Program-made: the position numbers and the translations under genes
Notes under the pieces: model-generated
Databases searched by the model: none
What the model saw: the letters and a program-made list of their open reading frames with translations, nothing else
Told to the model about the DNA's origin: nothing
Shown: in pieces, positions 36,252 through 48,167 of the stretch
Layout: every line of letters begins with the position of its first letter
How positions within the stretch are numbered: position 1 is the first letter of the stretch
Assembly: GCA_008973525.1 (NCBI GenBank)
Contig: WACJ01000529.1
Location: forward strand, 1,984,001-2,048,000
Length of the DNA: 64,000 nt
Reading direction: 5' to 3'
DNA from: Stenopsyche tienmushanensis
Lineage: Eukaryota > Arthropoda > Insecta > Trichoptera > Stenopsychidae

Positions 36252-39159
36252 ATTACAATTTATCACTGAAAAATATAAGAAAAATTATTCTAAAATTAAA
36301 ATTACATTTAAAGTATTGAAATATTCCGAGTTAAAAATCGATAGCTTCATCAATTTAGTTTTCTGGTACAATTTGATCTCGCGGTACATGTTTTATTATG
36401 ATAAGATATTAAATGACATAATTAGTTGTGTGGGGATTCATAGTAATGTTAGGTATATTATGCCGATTTATCTTAGTTCCATGCATGTCCATATTGACTA
36501 AAACGCCGACAAAAGTTCCTTCATTTTATTTTTGTGGTGTTTTGTTTTGACGTGGTTTATTTAAGATTTTTAATTTACCTGGCTAACTGACCATTCCTTG
36601 AAGATGTATTATTTGCTAATATTTTTGAATTTTATAATATTTACTATTCCTGTATTCCTGTGACTGAAGGTTAAAAAAATACAATAATGTCCAGTTATGT
36701 TCAAACAACAGTGAATGTTTTGATCCAGTTATTTTATGTATAATAATATTTTTTTCACTTTTAATCATATTCTTTTAACCTTTTGTCAAAGCATGCTTAT
36801 AAATTTGTATCTTTCTATAAGAAATCTTATTTATGTTATATAATGTTTTATCTTAAATTCTTTTTGCAATCAAAATAAACTAAATATTTTTAACTTCTAC
36901 TAAATTTTATGTTGTAATTTTATTATTGCATGATTCTCAGATAATTGTTATTTAAATATACAAAATCTTTGTAATTATTTTATAAAAAGAAAATATAATA
37001 AGATCCCATTGAATGCTTCGTATAAGTTAAGAATATTGATATAGATTTGTTTTTTGTAATAGTTTTAAAGATACATGATGTCATGTTGTATAAATTTGCA
37101 GATAAAGTATTAATAAATCTTCAAAACCCAATAATTTTATCTGAATAATAGCTTTTAATAAGGCATGGTCTAAATTTATTGATTCGTTTTGAATGATGCA
37201 ACATAAAATTTTCAAATCAAAGTTACAGGCATCTATCTTTTAATCTCGTTGCATGGTGCATTATAATCAGTCGATTGTTGAAACGGAGTCTAAAATCTTG
37301 GACGTGGATGTAAGTCTATTATTTCGATTTACTTGCTGCTCAAGTCTTTTATTGAGGCATTTATTGAGGAACAATGAATATGCATGATCAGTGATTTCGT
37401 AAGTTTATTTCATAAATTTGGATAATGTAAAAATTAGTAAGTTTGCTTTGAATAGTGAGTTAATAGAATAAATATTCTGCATACTTAATGTTTGCTCATT
37501 TATTAATCATGTATGTATATTTTAGGTTTATGTGGCGTTGAAATTTACCTACTGTGATTTAAAACTGCATTGATATAACTATTAAAAAGTAATGAACGAA
37601 ATGTTGTATCTATGAATTCAACCCTTTTCCCCTCGCAAATCCTTCTCCAACATCCATAAAGATTTTAGTTTAAAATCATGATGATCGCGACACGCATTCT
37701 AGTAAAGACATTGCTGAAAATAAAAATAAAAAAATATGTAATAGTAAATTTACTATAAATACACACTCGACTATGTTGCGGATGTGCTTCAAGTATTGAT
37801 TAGATTTTGATCATAGCTTACAGATATATATTGAATACATTGTTAAAGATGAATCTTGAATTTGCTTATTTTATTAATTATTTTACGATCACTTTCTATC
37901 CATCCTACGTTCCTGTAAATATGTATATAATTTAAATACTGTAATATTTTCATATCCTAATCAGTAAAATTAATAATATATTCTATGTTTTCCTTCAAAT
38001 TTATGAATTTAAATTGAATTGCGTTTGGCTTAATCTATATTATATAATTATTTAATACGAGCTAAACAAAATATATTTTTCCAATAGTCAATAGCAAAAC
38101 TTATTATTCAGCGGTGTTAGATAAGTTTTATCATCCCTTTAGTTTTTGGAATCCCTCGTGATGTTTCTCGTATAATATTTTCTAACTCAATCGCTCCCCG
38201 ATCTTTTAATAGTACTTTTACTGAGGCATTGTTCCCAAGAGTATCGATAACCATTTATAACCGCAATATCAAAATACTAATATGATGATTTGCTGAAATT
38301 GGTTCAAATTGCATTTTTTTAAATATCGTCCTTGAGAATCGTCTAGTAATTTCAGATTCATCGCCGAAACTGGTCTCGATCTTTATGCCTGAAAGAGCAT
38401 GTTTGTGGAAAAATCCAAGTGAAAAGGCCGAACGATACTTTTATTGAAGCTAAACATCCACGTAAAGGTTTGCCAAGAAGAAGCTTTGAAAACAAATCGT
38501 GCCGTATTGATTCCAGTATTCAAAAAGATAGACAGTCTCGTGGGTTTGGCACGTTTGTAACTCAATCACGTACAGACCAGGTCCGAACAGCCAAAGTTTG
38601 TCCAGTAAACCCTCGTTTTTTCTTTAAAAAGAACCCCTAGACTTTCGATGGTAAGTGGTGACCAGCAAACCTAATCCAAAGTGTATAATCACGATATAAT
38701 TTATTTAGAAATTGTAAAAAATCGAAGTAAGCAAATAATTTCATAAATTAATAAAGTTGATTGTAGAAAGTCAAATAATTTGTAAATATTATTACTTTTG
38801 TATCATCCAAGGATACAGTATTTTCTTGTAATTTCCTTAAAAGATCAAGATTTATTTGCCTTCCCAATCACCAAAAGTTCTATTTTATGAGTTCCTGATG
38901 CGTTTCCAGTCTATTATTACCACGGGCCATTTTTCACAATGTTACACTCGTTGTGATATCTGCCTCGTGTAACAAGCTTTCTTAAACTCCATTGTCCGGT
39001 TGTTTTGAGAACTAAGATAATTAAGACACGAGAACATGCGTTTGCTTTGGTAGTTAAAACATAAGCATCATCCTTATCGCTTTGAAGAGTTTTGTTTCTT
39101 TAATCTTGACCTGTAAATATAACACCTGTATGTACTGTTTTGTACTAAAAAAATACGAT
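36252..39159. other. Intergenic AT-rich region, no gene seen
   Basis: Mostly AT-rich with stops in all frames. A somewhat GC-richer segment at 38380-38640 is open on both strands (73 residues plus, 60 minus) without a recognisable motif. No RNA gene identified. Confidence 0.4.
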
Positions 39160-39225
39160 ACTCATTATCCGACTCCATTAGCACGGATAATCCGTACCCG
39201 AATAATCGAGAGTACACTGTAGCAT
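39160..39225 (-). mobile_element. pogo/Tigger-like terminal repeat, inverse of the 16.9-kb copy
   Basis: On the minus strand this reads ACAGTGTACTCTCGATTATT then CGGGTACGGATTATCCG, nearly the same as the end at 16911-16960, and then diverges. It is outward-facing to the right. No transposase is linked to it. Two such ends 22 kb apart are more likely separate MITE copies than the borders of one element. Confidence 0.5.
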
Positions 39226-39604
39226 AATTTTTTGGGTTGTACTTTATACTCTTTTAATTTTATCTTCGTTATAAAACCTTTTTTAGAAATTCTCCAAATG
39301 CCCCAAAATAAAAATGCTATTCTTTCAAACTTATTAATGTAAAAATCCTCGTCTTTAAAATACTAAAATATCCGTCAGACTAAGTGTTAATAAGGTAAAA
39401 AAAAATGATTTGTTTTCACCATATATTTCAAAATTCGCTTCATCTGAAATGCTAAAATAAAAATTCGAGTTTGGATAACAGGAAATTTGTTCAATAATTT
39501 AAACAGCCAGTATCAATGTGATGATAAGAACACACTCAAGTTATAATTTCATTTGCTATTGTTAAAGCCACTGTTTTTAGAACAAGCGAGAATATTTTTA
39601 ATTT

Positions 39605-39735
39605 CAATACTAACCCTATAAATACCGTGCTCACAGATTTATGCGTTTCTCCTTTTTTAAAAATATTTTTTGTGCATTTAATGCATGCGATTGTCGACCT
39701 GTTTGAAATAATCCTTTTTAAAGGGTCTTTTTTAT
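39605..39735 (+). repeat. Dispersed repeat, copy 2 (partner at 30823)
   Basis: Contains AACCCTATAAATACCGTGCT CACAGAT near its start and ACCTGTTTGAAATAATCC TTTTT near its end, matching the copy in USP3 intron 1 in order and orientation, with a shorter middle. Confidence 0.5.
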
Positions 39736-41777
39736 TTAATAGGAAACCCAACAGCTTTACATATATAGATTAGCCATGGATTAGAAATAGTACAAAGCCA
39801 ACTATAAGATTTCACATTTTATTGCCCATTATTTTAATTCCTTGCCATCGTTCGACTTTCGCATACAAATTCACCTTTCATAAAACGATAATAAAAAGTG
39901 CTATAGTTTACATTTTACATAGGCTTTACATCTGCCTTTATAAATGCATAAAAAATTATGTCTTTTATATTATATAGCTGTTGATCGATCATTTATTTGC
40001 TAAGGGTCATTTTTGTTTTTTTTCCTATTTTTTTTAAACGAATAAGAATGAATTTTCCAAGTCAGGTTCTACCTGTGGAAAGCTCTGTCCATTCGTCACG
40101 TAGTAACTTCGGAAACTTGAAATGCCAAACAGCTTTGAGTTGTGGACGACGGCAAATCGACGGTGTGCCTTTGAATACAGTTTACAAATAGAGCCTCAAG
40201 GATCTGTATAGAGCCTTCTTGTAACGATGTTTGCCGAGTTAAAGAATGCGAGAAAATGGCCGCTGAGAATTTTCTTTTGCGGATCACGCGTTAAATACGT
40301 GAGTCGAAACGAAAAACTACACATCAAAGGATTTCCAGTTTTATTTCGCAAAACTAGACATCCTTTGGCGCCAATATCCCCATTCCGAATGAAATCGAAT
40401 AGAAACAATCTATTTTCCGGCATCTTTGATAAAAACGCAATGTAAACTATACACTGAAATCCATCACAAGCAAATAGATAAACTCGATGTATACAAATAC
40501 GTTTTTCAAATAATACATTTTAATCATTAATTCCTTTAAGCGTCCTATTAGAAGGACCAAATATTTGTAGTCGGAACAGGGTCGACATAGGCTCGTGTGC
40601 CCTGGGCTGCTGGCTTGCTGAAAGCAGCCACTTTACATAATGCATTTATGTCGGCAGACGGTGGTGGCTGACGCTGACGCTTTTAATACGATTTTCGACG
40701 CCCTTTGTGACGCTAAATTGGCCCAATCAATCCATTTGCACTTTGTTTCGGCAACACCGAGTCACGTCTGCTCGGTACAGTCAATTTCCAGCATGGGGTG
40801 GTTAAGAAGTTAAGCAAAAACAACTGTCTTAAATATTTTGAAATTTCACTTTTTAACACGCTTATATTGAAGATAGTCAATTCATCCCTAGATTTCATCT
40901 CTATTATGCATTATTTACACATAGATAACGATTGCATTTGTGCTAGTTTATAATGATAGTAATTCATTTTGATATGTTCACATATTAACATTTTAAATCA
41001 TATTTCCATTCCTTATAAACGTTAATAAACAATTTAAATACTTTTTGAATCCTATCAGATTTTATATATACATATATTATTTTAGAAAAGGTTTGTTCAT
41101 ATAATTCCAATTCCCCCCCCCCCCACCACCCTTAAAATCAATAAGCCGATCTGCAAAATCTGTCCAAAATAATTCCATATTTTTAATGCAATTTTTACAG
41201 GTAAAGTTTTAGATAAATTGTCACAATGTCAAAAATGGAAAATTTATATTGAATGATATGATTTTTTAATAATTTTGCTTATTTTCAAAGGATACATCAT
41301 AATAAAGCTGATTAACAAGCCAATCAGGTCTTTGTAGTGTCCTATTTGAAACATTGTGCTGTTCACAAATAACAGTTAAAAAGGCGAGGTGTCAGTTCAA
41401 TATTCCTCAGTCAATCCGGAGTTTAAATAATTGCTATAACACATTTTCACGACTCAATCACTGCGCTTCAGTATTGTGCAACAAATTTCCATATTCAGCT
41501 TTGATCGTTTCAAGATAACTTTTGAATTGACGATGATTCAGTCTTGCGAATGAAATTTATTGTTGCTATTATAACGGACATTGCTGAATCTGCACCAATT
41601 TTTTTTATTATTCAAATGAATAGAATAAATAACAATTTTCTTCTCTGGATTTTAATGGATGTGATTTATTTATCCAATTTTATCAGTCAATATATATATA
41701 GCTTTTATCTTTCAAAAAAATGTGTATAGTCAAGAAATTTGCTTCTTCACATCAGCTCTTCTAATCTAACGGTAATC
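39736..41777. other. Intergenic region with a poly-C tract
   Basis: No convincing gene. Overlapping open frames at 40000-40445 occur on both strands with no known motif. A run of twelve C residues at 41113-41124 stands out. The stretch 40560-40900 is of higher complexity than its surroundings. Confidence 0.4.
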
Positions 41778-41950
41778 TAACGGTTACATGGTTCCGCAAA
41801 AACGTCGTGTAATACAATCCGTGTTATACAAGGTTTGAAGTTCATACAAAATTAAATAAAATAAAAGTAAAAAACATGCCACCATTTTTACAAACGTGTT
41901 ATATAAAACCGTATTGCATGAAACCGTGTTATACGAGACCCGAGTATAAT
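41778..41950. mobile_element. Small pogo-like MITE
   Basis: The left part (ACGGTTACATGGTTCCGC, CGTGTAATACAATCCGTG) matches a segment inside the piggyBac-like element at 43785-43862. The right end reads AAACCGTGTTATACGAGACC CGAGTATAATT, which on the other strand gives ACTCGGGTCTCGTATAACAC GG. That is the same kind of end as the TCGTATAACACGG at 43777-43790. Repeated GTGTTATA-type blocks make the interior self-similar. The left terminus is degenerate. Confidence 0.55.
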
Positions 41951-42569
41951 TGAATACATTCGATCTCCAAAAGTTATTTATTCGAGTGTTTTCTATGAAT
42001 TATAAAAATAAATATGTTAAATACAATCACAATACAGGCTTAATAATCGAATTTAGAAAAAAAAATGGATTAGAATAAATGACCTCTTACTGTCCGGATA
42101 CTTGTTTTATACATTGAGTTTAAAGGATCTTATTAATTCATTTGATTTAATTGCAAATATGAAATCAAAACTGTTTTAAACATCATTATAATTTAGAATA
42201 GATTTCAGCATTTAATTATGAAATGCTATTTTCCAAATGAATTAGAATAAATATTATTTCATATGGTTGGAATAAACTGTAGTTTGAATCTTAAATGAGA
42301 TGCAAGCCAATTTAATAGTCATTTTTTACAGTTATAAAACAACCATTATGAAATTAAATTAATTAATCTTGTTGTTAAATGTTAGCCGGTTAATGTTAAT
42401 GTATAAAACGGTGCTTTAATTGATATTTCAGATTTGATAAAGTATTCATTATTAAGTTGTGAATACTTAGGCATAAATTATGCCGTTTTAATTGCCCTAA
42501 TCATTATGTCAAAAATGTGTATTTGAGGAAGTACTATTTCGAAATGTATTGGCTTTAATTTTAAGTTCA

Positions 42570-43270
42570 ATATTCAGTGGAACACACCTGGTCATCCATG
42601 TGACACTTCCACAGTGGTCTATTCGGTGGAACTGAATTGAACATCATTCGACAGCTGCCCCGTTGTCCAAATGCGCAAATTGACTCCAGATGACATCTCA
42701 CATAATTGGTCTGCTCGTAATCGAATCTTCCGCGGAATATTGACCAAAATCTTCAGAATCGGCATCGAGAATGTTGACCCCCAGACAAAAACTGCCTCTC
42801 AACCTTTCATATCTCCGATAATGTGATTTCCGCCCCCGAAACGGGGGCTCTACAATTCAATTAGTGTTTGTAAAAGTTGTAGGTGCAATATTTGGAGAGA
42901 GGCGTCGCAAAGTGTCTACGACAAAGCGACGCGTAAAGTGATCCTTAATTCACTTTCGCGACATTAATACCTCCTGGTTTTATTACGTTCCGGCGAATTT
43001 TATTGCAAAATATAGCTCCCGATATAAATATAAAGGTTTAGCAGCGTCAAACGAACATCACTTTTTGCTCTCAGAGGCGCGAGCAAATTTGCCATCCAAC
43101 AATTCAATTAATATTTCTGCAAATATCATCCAACGAGATACGATCTGGCGTGCAGAATGTTAGATAGGGGAGGTTTTTTAATATATTCCTGGGGCAATAT
43201 TCACCCCCGCGACAGGATGTAATTTTACTCTATCGCTATATAATTGGGGCAAAAAATATCACCTCGTCAT
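42570..43270. promoter_or_regulatory. GC-richer island, possible regulatory block
   Basis: About 700 bases of unusually complex sequence for this region. It contains E-box-type CAGCTG and CACCTG, ATTA-type homeodomain cores, and palindromic GCCCCCGAAACGGGGGC at 42832-42848. All three minus frames and one plus frame are open for 40-60 codons at 42580-42800, so open frames here carry little weight. A minus-strand segment with a CAG|GTGTGT donor at its end is a weak exon candidate. Enhancer-like function is inference. Confidence 0.3.
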
Positions 43271-43772
43271 CTGGATTACTTATGCGACGTGTTTAATATA
43301 AAATTAGTTTAACTTTGAACTATACACCACGTGACAGAACCTTTTAGTTGTAAAAACATTACAGGTGAGTGGTAAAACTCTAAAAAGTAAATTATGACAT
43401 TATGCACAGTGTCGCTTTGAGGGAAGGCCATTACGGAATATTTCATGATTCTTTTTTGATCATATTGAATGGTTATATAATTTATTTTTGATCTACAAAA
43501 GCGTTTTAAATTTGCAACACATATTATGGAAAAAATATTCAAAAATCATTCTAATTACCTGGTATAAAAACATAATTTTTATATTGATTTATTATAGCAA
43601 AGGTTGATTTTATGTATTATTTTTTCCCAATTGTTAACGAAAATTACCTTAGAACTACCACTACAAAAACACGCACTCATAAAAAAATACGTATGCTAAG
43701 ATTTTGAATATTTAATTAACACTAGGTTTACGAGATCCGTCAATTTGACGGATTACAAACTTCGAAATGAAA

Positions 43773-44240
43773 TACACTCGTATAACACGGTTATATGGTT
43801 CCGCAAAAACGTTGTGTAATACAAATCCGTGTTATATAAGGCTTGAAGTTCGTACAGAATTAGGGTCTGCGTTCCAAAAATGATCGGAGATAGTTTATAT
43901 TATAATAAGTATGTACTTTTTTTTATTAATAAATACATATATTTACGATATTAGTTGAAAACAAACTTTAATAGCATTTAATATACCATTCATTCATCAT
44001 CGCTATCACTTATTATTCTATATGTTTTATTCTTTTTCGAGATCCTTTGTGGATTTAAATCATTAGAGAACTCTGGAGTATTTCTAGCCTTTAGAAATAC
44101 GGTAGTAAGTGATTGTCTGCTTTTAGAGTATAAATCTTTACATATTTCATTATAAGATTCTAAAATCTGTTGTAATTCTCTCTTAAATTTTAAACTTCTT
44201 TCCGTCATAGGATAATTTTCAGCAAAAATTTTAAGCAAGG
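43773..44240 (-). pseudogene. pogo/Tigger-like fragment nested in the piggyBac element
   Basis: The left part (ACTCGTATAACACGG and following, to about 43862) is a pogo-type end shared with 41778-41950. On the minus strand, 44238-43990 reads an 82-residue open frame (TTG start only) with LLKIFAENYP, SLKFKRELQQILESYNEI, SRQSLTTVFLKA and an acidic end ISDSDDE. Position next to the 3' terminal repeat and the pattern (helical segment, then an Ser/Thr stretch, then an acidic tail) fit the C-terminus of pogo/Tigger transposases. That assignment is by resemblance. The rest of that transposase is missing. The element runs opposite to its host. Confidence 0.5.
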
Positions 44241-44252
44241 AGTTTAGCCTTT

Positions 44253-44516
44253 TTGGCCAAATTCACACTATATTTGCCCCAAATGGCCCCTTCAAGTTTT
44301 TTCAATATTTTATATTTGGCAGTGATAAACGCGTGGATATTATATAAAGAGTGCACCAAATCAAACATATCTATAAAAGAGTTCATATTTTATTTAGCTG
44401 AGGAATTAGCCGGAGAAAACAAGGAGAATATTTGCCAAAGATTTCAACATCAGAAGTGCAAAAAAATGACCAAGTGCAATCATTTTTGTATATATTGCAA
44501 AATTACTTTTTTTTAA
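44253..44516 (+). pseudogene. piggyBac transposase C-terminal fragment
   Basis: Reads FFNILYLAVINAWILYKE, then IKEFIFYLAEELA, then a cysteine-rich end CQRFQHQKCKKMTKCNHFCI YC before TAA. The block N-[IL]-L-[DY]-[LI]-A-x-[IL]-N-A-[WF]-[IV]-[LV] followed by a FxxxLxxEL helix is the end of the piggyBac DDE transposase domain, and the cysteine-rich tail matches the C-terminal Zn-binding domain that recognises the element ends. The catalytic aspartates lie upstream in a part that is deleted. The stop sits about 155 bases before the right end, as expected. Confidence 0.85.
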
Positions 44517-44675
44517 TTCAAAATTAATTTAAACTTAAAGCCTAATATTGTTCAATTCAGACTTATTTTGAATAAATCAATTTTTAAAAGAAAATGATTT
44601 TTTTCGTTTACACGTTAATTTGACGGCTGCTTGTAGAAATATGTATATAAAAAACGCCCGCAAACCTAGTGTTAA

Positions 44676-46859
44676 AGTTGTTGTTAATTTTTTTAAAATC
44701 TACTATTTAAAAATCACTTGAAAAATATATATTGCTTATTTATAAAGGAATACAATAATATAAACGCTTGTGAATTAATTTTCTTTTTCAACTTATTGAA
44801 TAATCGATTCAATTTTTGTTATCACAGACTCACCGACAACTCTAGGCTTGTTTCCATTTCCATACATGAATTAGAGTTTTGCGTTTCGACAAAAAATAAA
44901 TAAAAATAAAAGCAAATGTATGAGAAACAGCTAATCTTCGGCCGAATCTTGACAACCTAATTACAGGCGGCCGACATGAAAAGCTTTCGGTACATTTGTG
45001 GTTGCCGCATTAACACGAGCATGGCGCCCGGCGCATTCCAAGCGACATTTATTCCTAAAGCCGTACTATCGTGCGATTGGACTGCGACAAAAGCGTGACT
45101 TACACCGCAACGCGAGTCGCAGCGCAAATTCAATAAAGGAAAGTTATAAAAAATATATGGCAACATGTTTTGTAAATAATTATAAATAGTAGAGGCTAAA
45201 TAACTTTAATGACACGGGCACGCAATACTCGACACCGACAGGGGTACGCAATCGCTACTGGAATTTCTAACACCTACCAAATACATCCTTATTATGAATT
45301 TGAAGCATATAACACATTCATTATTGTTATTGTCAATGCTAACATTAAAAACAATATAAAAAAGTTGGAAAATATACATAATATTAAGTAGCTCAATATT
45401 TACTATGTAGACATTCAAAATACATTGGCAGATTTAGATCCAAATGTTTCGATTAATGCATTTAGTACTCGTATTTATTGAGCGATGTATCGTGCATTTA
45501 TTTTTTAAAATTGCCATCCAAAGCATTATTGATGATCGAATCTGAGTTTTTGTGCGTATTTTGTCGATATTTTTTCGAAAAATAGAAGAAAATATGAAAA
45601 TCATGCTGCGATCGGTTTTCGATCGCTGCTCTGTAGTCACGAATACAAGTTGGATGATTTGCAATTTTCGATATTGTTTCATATAAAGTAATCAAGTTGG
45701 ATAGTATCGAAATAGAACGAATTACACGAAAACATGCTCAAACATAACAATATGTAACTTTGTGGCGTTCTAAAAAATCTATAAAGCATTTCGTACCAGC
45801 TAGTTCCTGCGACATGAATTTACGTTTGTGTTTCAAGTAAAAATGTTGATTTTGCGATATTTTCATATTATACCTTTTTTGCATATCATTGAAATATTGT
45901 GTCTCAAAAATATCGCAATAAAAATATGCATTTATTATAAAACTATCCATTTAAACTCAAGAGAAACATAATTTGGTATATTTATAAGTTCATATTTGAG
46001 TTTGATATTTGACTGCCGAAATTTCAGCGTCCTGTAAATCTAAACGTTCAATTTGCGACGTGATTGCTATTTTTTGGTCAATGGTTAATTGGGGGCATAA
46101 AGTTGAAAATATAGCCCAGAGAAAATTAAGGGATTAATCGCCCCCCTTTAATTTAGAATCCGAATATTAATGACTTTAATATTGTCTGAATATAATATAA
46201 TCAAAAAATCCTAATATAGATTTAAATTTGTATTTATTAGTGATACACAATATACAGTTCTGAGGCATTACAAATATTTTTTATTGTAATCTAACGAATA
46301 TATTAGTCGACAAAAATGGATAGAAAATGATAAATATGGTTTGTTTTTAAAATATGATTGATGGAAATTCTATAGAAAAAAGCTGGTTCATTCATCTGTT
46401 CATTCATTTAAAATATCTGGAGATAACAAAGTAAAATAGGAACGGTTCTGAAAGTCCAGTGAAGCTATAATCATTTAATTTTTATAAAATTAAAATTTCC
46501 AATACATTCATTGTATTTATTAGACGAAATCCTTCCTTTGATCATAGAGCTGATATATCGCTACCTTTAATATATTGCTTCCGACTATTTAAACTGCAAT
46601 AATCAAGAGCTTTAATAAGTCATAAAGTATTCATAAATCTAGCTTAAAATTACAAATTATTTGCAAATTTTCATAGACCAATGAATAAATCTTTATCATC
46701 ATATCATATGATTATTATACTATGATTTTATTTAAATATTATTAGTATACCATCAAAATTTTTAGGGTGCTTTGATTTTAAATCGTTTTATTTTTTATAA
46801 TTTTCAGATTGACTTGTAAACGTTTAGTCACTCATAGGTAGGGGTTCCAAATAAATCAA
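44676..46859. other. Intergenic region with one GC-richer island
   Basis: The stretch 44940-45140 is GC-richer and has an acceptor-like TAATTACAG followed by an ATG frame of 41 codons reading MKSFRYICGCRINTSMAPGA; the minus strand is open there too. The rest is AT-rich, with overlapping short frames around 45434-45950 that show no motif. Confidence 0.35.
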
Positions 46860-46922
46860 TTATTCAAATAACGAATATGAAATTGGTAAAATATTCGAGT
46901 ATTTGAGTATTCGAATATTTTG
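46860..46922. repeat. ATTCGA-rich palindromic tract
   Basis: A short run of repeated ATTCGA/TATTCGAATATT words (for example ATATTCGAGTATTTGAGTAT). Such tracts occur at ends of some insect elements, but no partner was found. Confidence 0.35.
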
Positions 46923-47394
46923 TGGGGTTTAGCACATGGACTGATATATTTTTTTAAAGGACTAGAACTTTTGCTATATTTCACACAACATTTTGAAAAA
47001 AAACCTAAAATTTCACCTTTAAATCGCTATAACATTTTAATCTGTGGTCGTAATAACACTAGCAAAAAACGTTTTTGTATTTTGCAATATATTCTTGATC
47101 TAAATAAATCATTATTTAATACAATTGGTTTAAAGAAAATTACCTCTGAGCTACCAAAGTCACATAAAAGATGCAAACGAATGAGAAATGTCAACTTTTA
47201 AATTATTTAAACAAGAAACCAGCAACTATTTTAAACTTAGTTTAATTTAAGATGTTCTAAAGTTAATGTGTCATATCCGAACCATCGGATGTAGGCGATC
47301 TTCATTGGAAATTTTACTAGGGAAAGGATTTAATGTGGTAGTTTCCAGTTACCTTCCACACGTGGTAAATTAAGGATAGGATTATTTAAAGGTA

Positions 47395-47610
47395 GGAGAG
47401 GAGGGAATCTATGAGTGAGTAGTAAAATTATCATTATTGTTGCAAATTCAATCATTCACTAATGGGCGTTCTTGCACGACTTTATTAATCGCCTTAGGAT
47501 TTAATTTTTCAAATCCAGGAAATCAGGGTAAACCTGGATTGAGACGGTCGATCAGAAATATTAATATTTTCGATCTCCCAAAAATTTGTTCGTACAGTAA
47601 TTTTGTTTTC
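47395..47610 (+). repeat. Dispersed repeat copy B
   Basis: Same family as 6362-6560. Landmarks are GAGTAGTAAAATTATCATTA, TTTATTAATCGCCTTAGG, CAGGGTAAACCTGGATTGAG and TTTTCGATCTCCCAAAAATT. The last landmark recurs as TTTCCGATCTCCCAAATTTG at 58940-58959, so fragments are scattered. The open frames on both strands here are incidental. Confidence 0.5.
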
Positions 47611-48167
47611 ACAAACTGGTTTTCTTGGCTTCTCCTACGATAATAATTCATATAAGACATAATAATGTCGAAATAAGAAAGACAAAAGTGCTGGACAAGT
47701 GGGTGCCGCATGAACTGTCAGAAGGCTAAAATTGAGGCGCTTAGAAGTGTTATCTTCCTTTAAAAAATCAAATATATAAGCAATAGTAGTAATAGACACT
47801 AAAAATTAGTAGAAGAAATTATCACGACAGATTCTCCCGAGTCTCCTGACTCGTTTGAAAACAAAAATGCATCCAAGTTTTCAAATAAGTTACATTTTCT
47901 TAAATTTAATACGAATGAACTTTCTAAATTACTTTAAAAAAAAACCGAATGATATCCGATTAATTTTATAAATATGGCAAATATATTCGACTGGGACCCT
48001 CATAGGCGGTGTTGCTCTACTTTATTATCAGTATTAACATTTTCAGACCCAGAAAATTATGATTGACCTGGATTGTTTTGATAAGATTTGTTTTTTTATA
48101 TATACAGAATGTTCATTCTGTCGGATGCTATAAGAGAATTGAACATTAGTGACATATGTTGTCTTTC
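47611..48167. other. Non-coding stretch, no gene seen
   Basis: AT-rich DNA between the dispersed repeat and the stop codon of the 48-kb gene model. Fragments around 48040-48090 (CCTGGATTG) may be further debris of the same repeat. An untranslated tail of the neighbouring model would lie here if that gene is real. Confidence 0.35.

Larger units (their letters stand above)
43716..44675 (+). mobile_element. piggyBac-like element, internally deleted and interrupted
   Basis: The element spans 43720-44671 (952 bp) and is flanked on both sides by TTAA (43716-43719, 44672-44675), the target site of piggyBac. The ends are inverted: CACTAGGTTTACG on the left and, on the other strand, CACTAGGTTTGCG on the right, one mismatch in thirteen. 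A subterminal CGTCAATTTGACGG (43738-43751) recurs as CGTTAATTTGACGG (44613-44626), as is common in this family. Only the transposase C-terminus remains. A pogo-like fragment occupies about 43773-44240. It cannot be autonomous. Confidence 0.9.

Noticed and set aside
16911..39225. A single 22-kb composite transposon bounded by the two pogo-type ends
   Set aside because: It would have to carry two intact housekeeping genes with their introns and no transposase; two independent MITE relics are simpler.
42580..42800. Cysteine-rich minus-strand exon reading FDYEQTNYVRCHLESICAFG with a CAG|GTGTGT donor
   Set aside because: Other minus frames and a plus frame are open over the same bases, so openness is uninformative, and the acceptor is weak. 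Kept only as a remark on the island.
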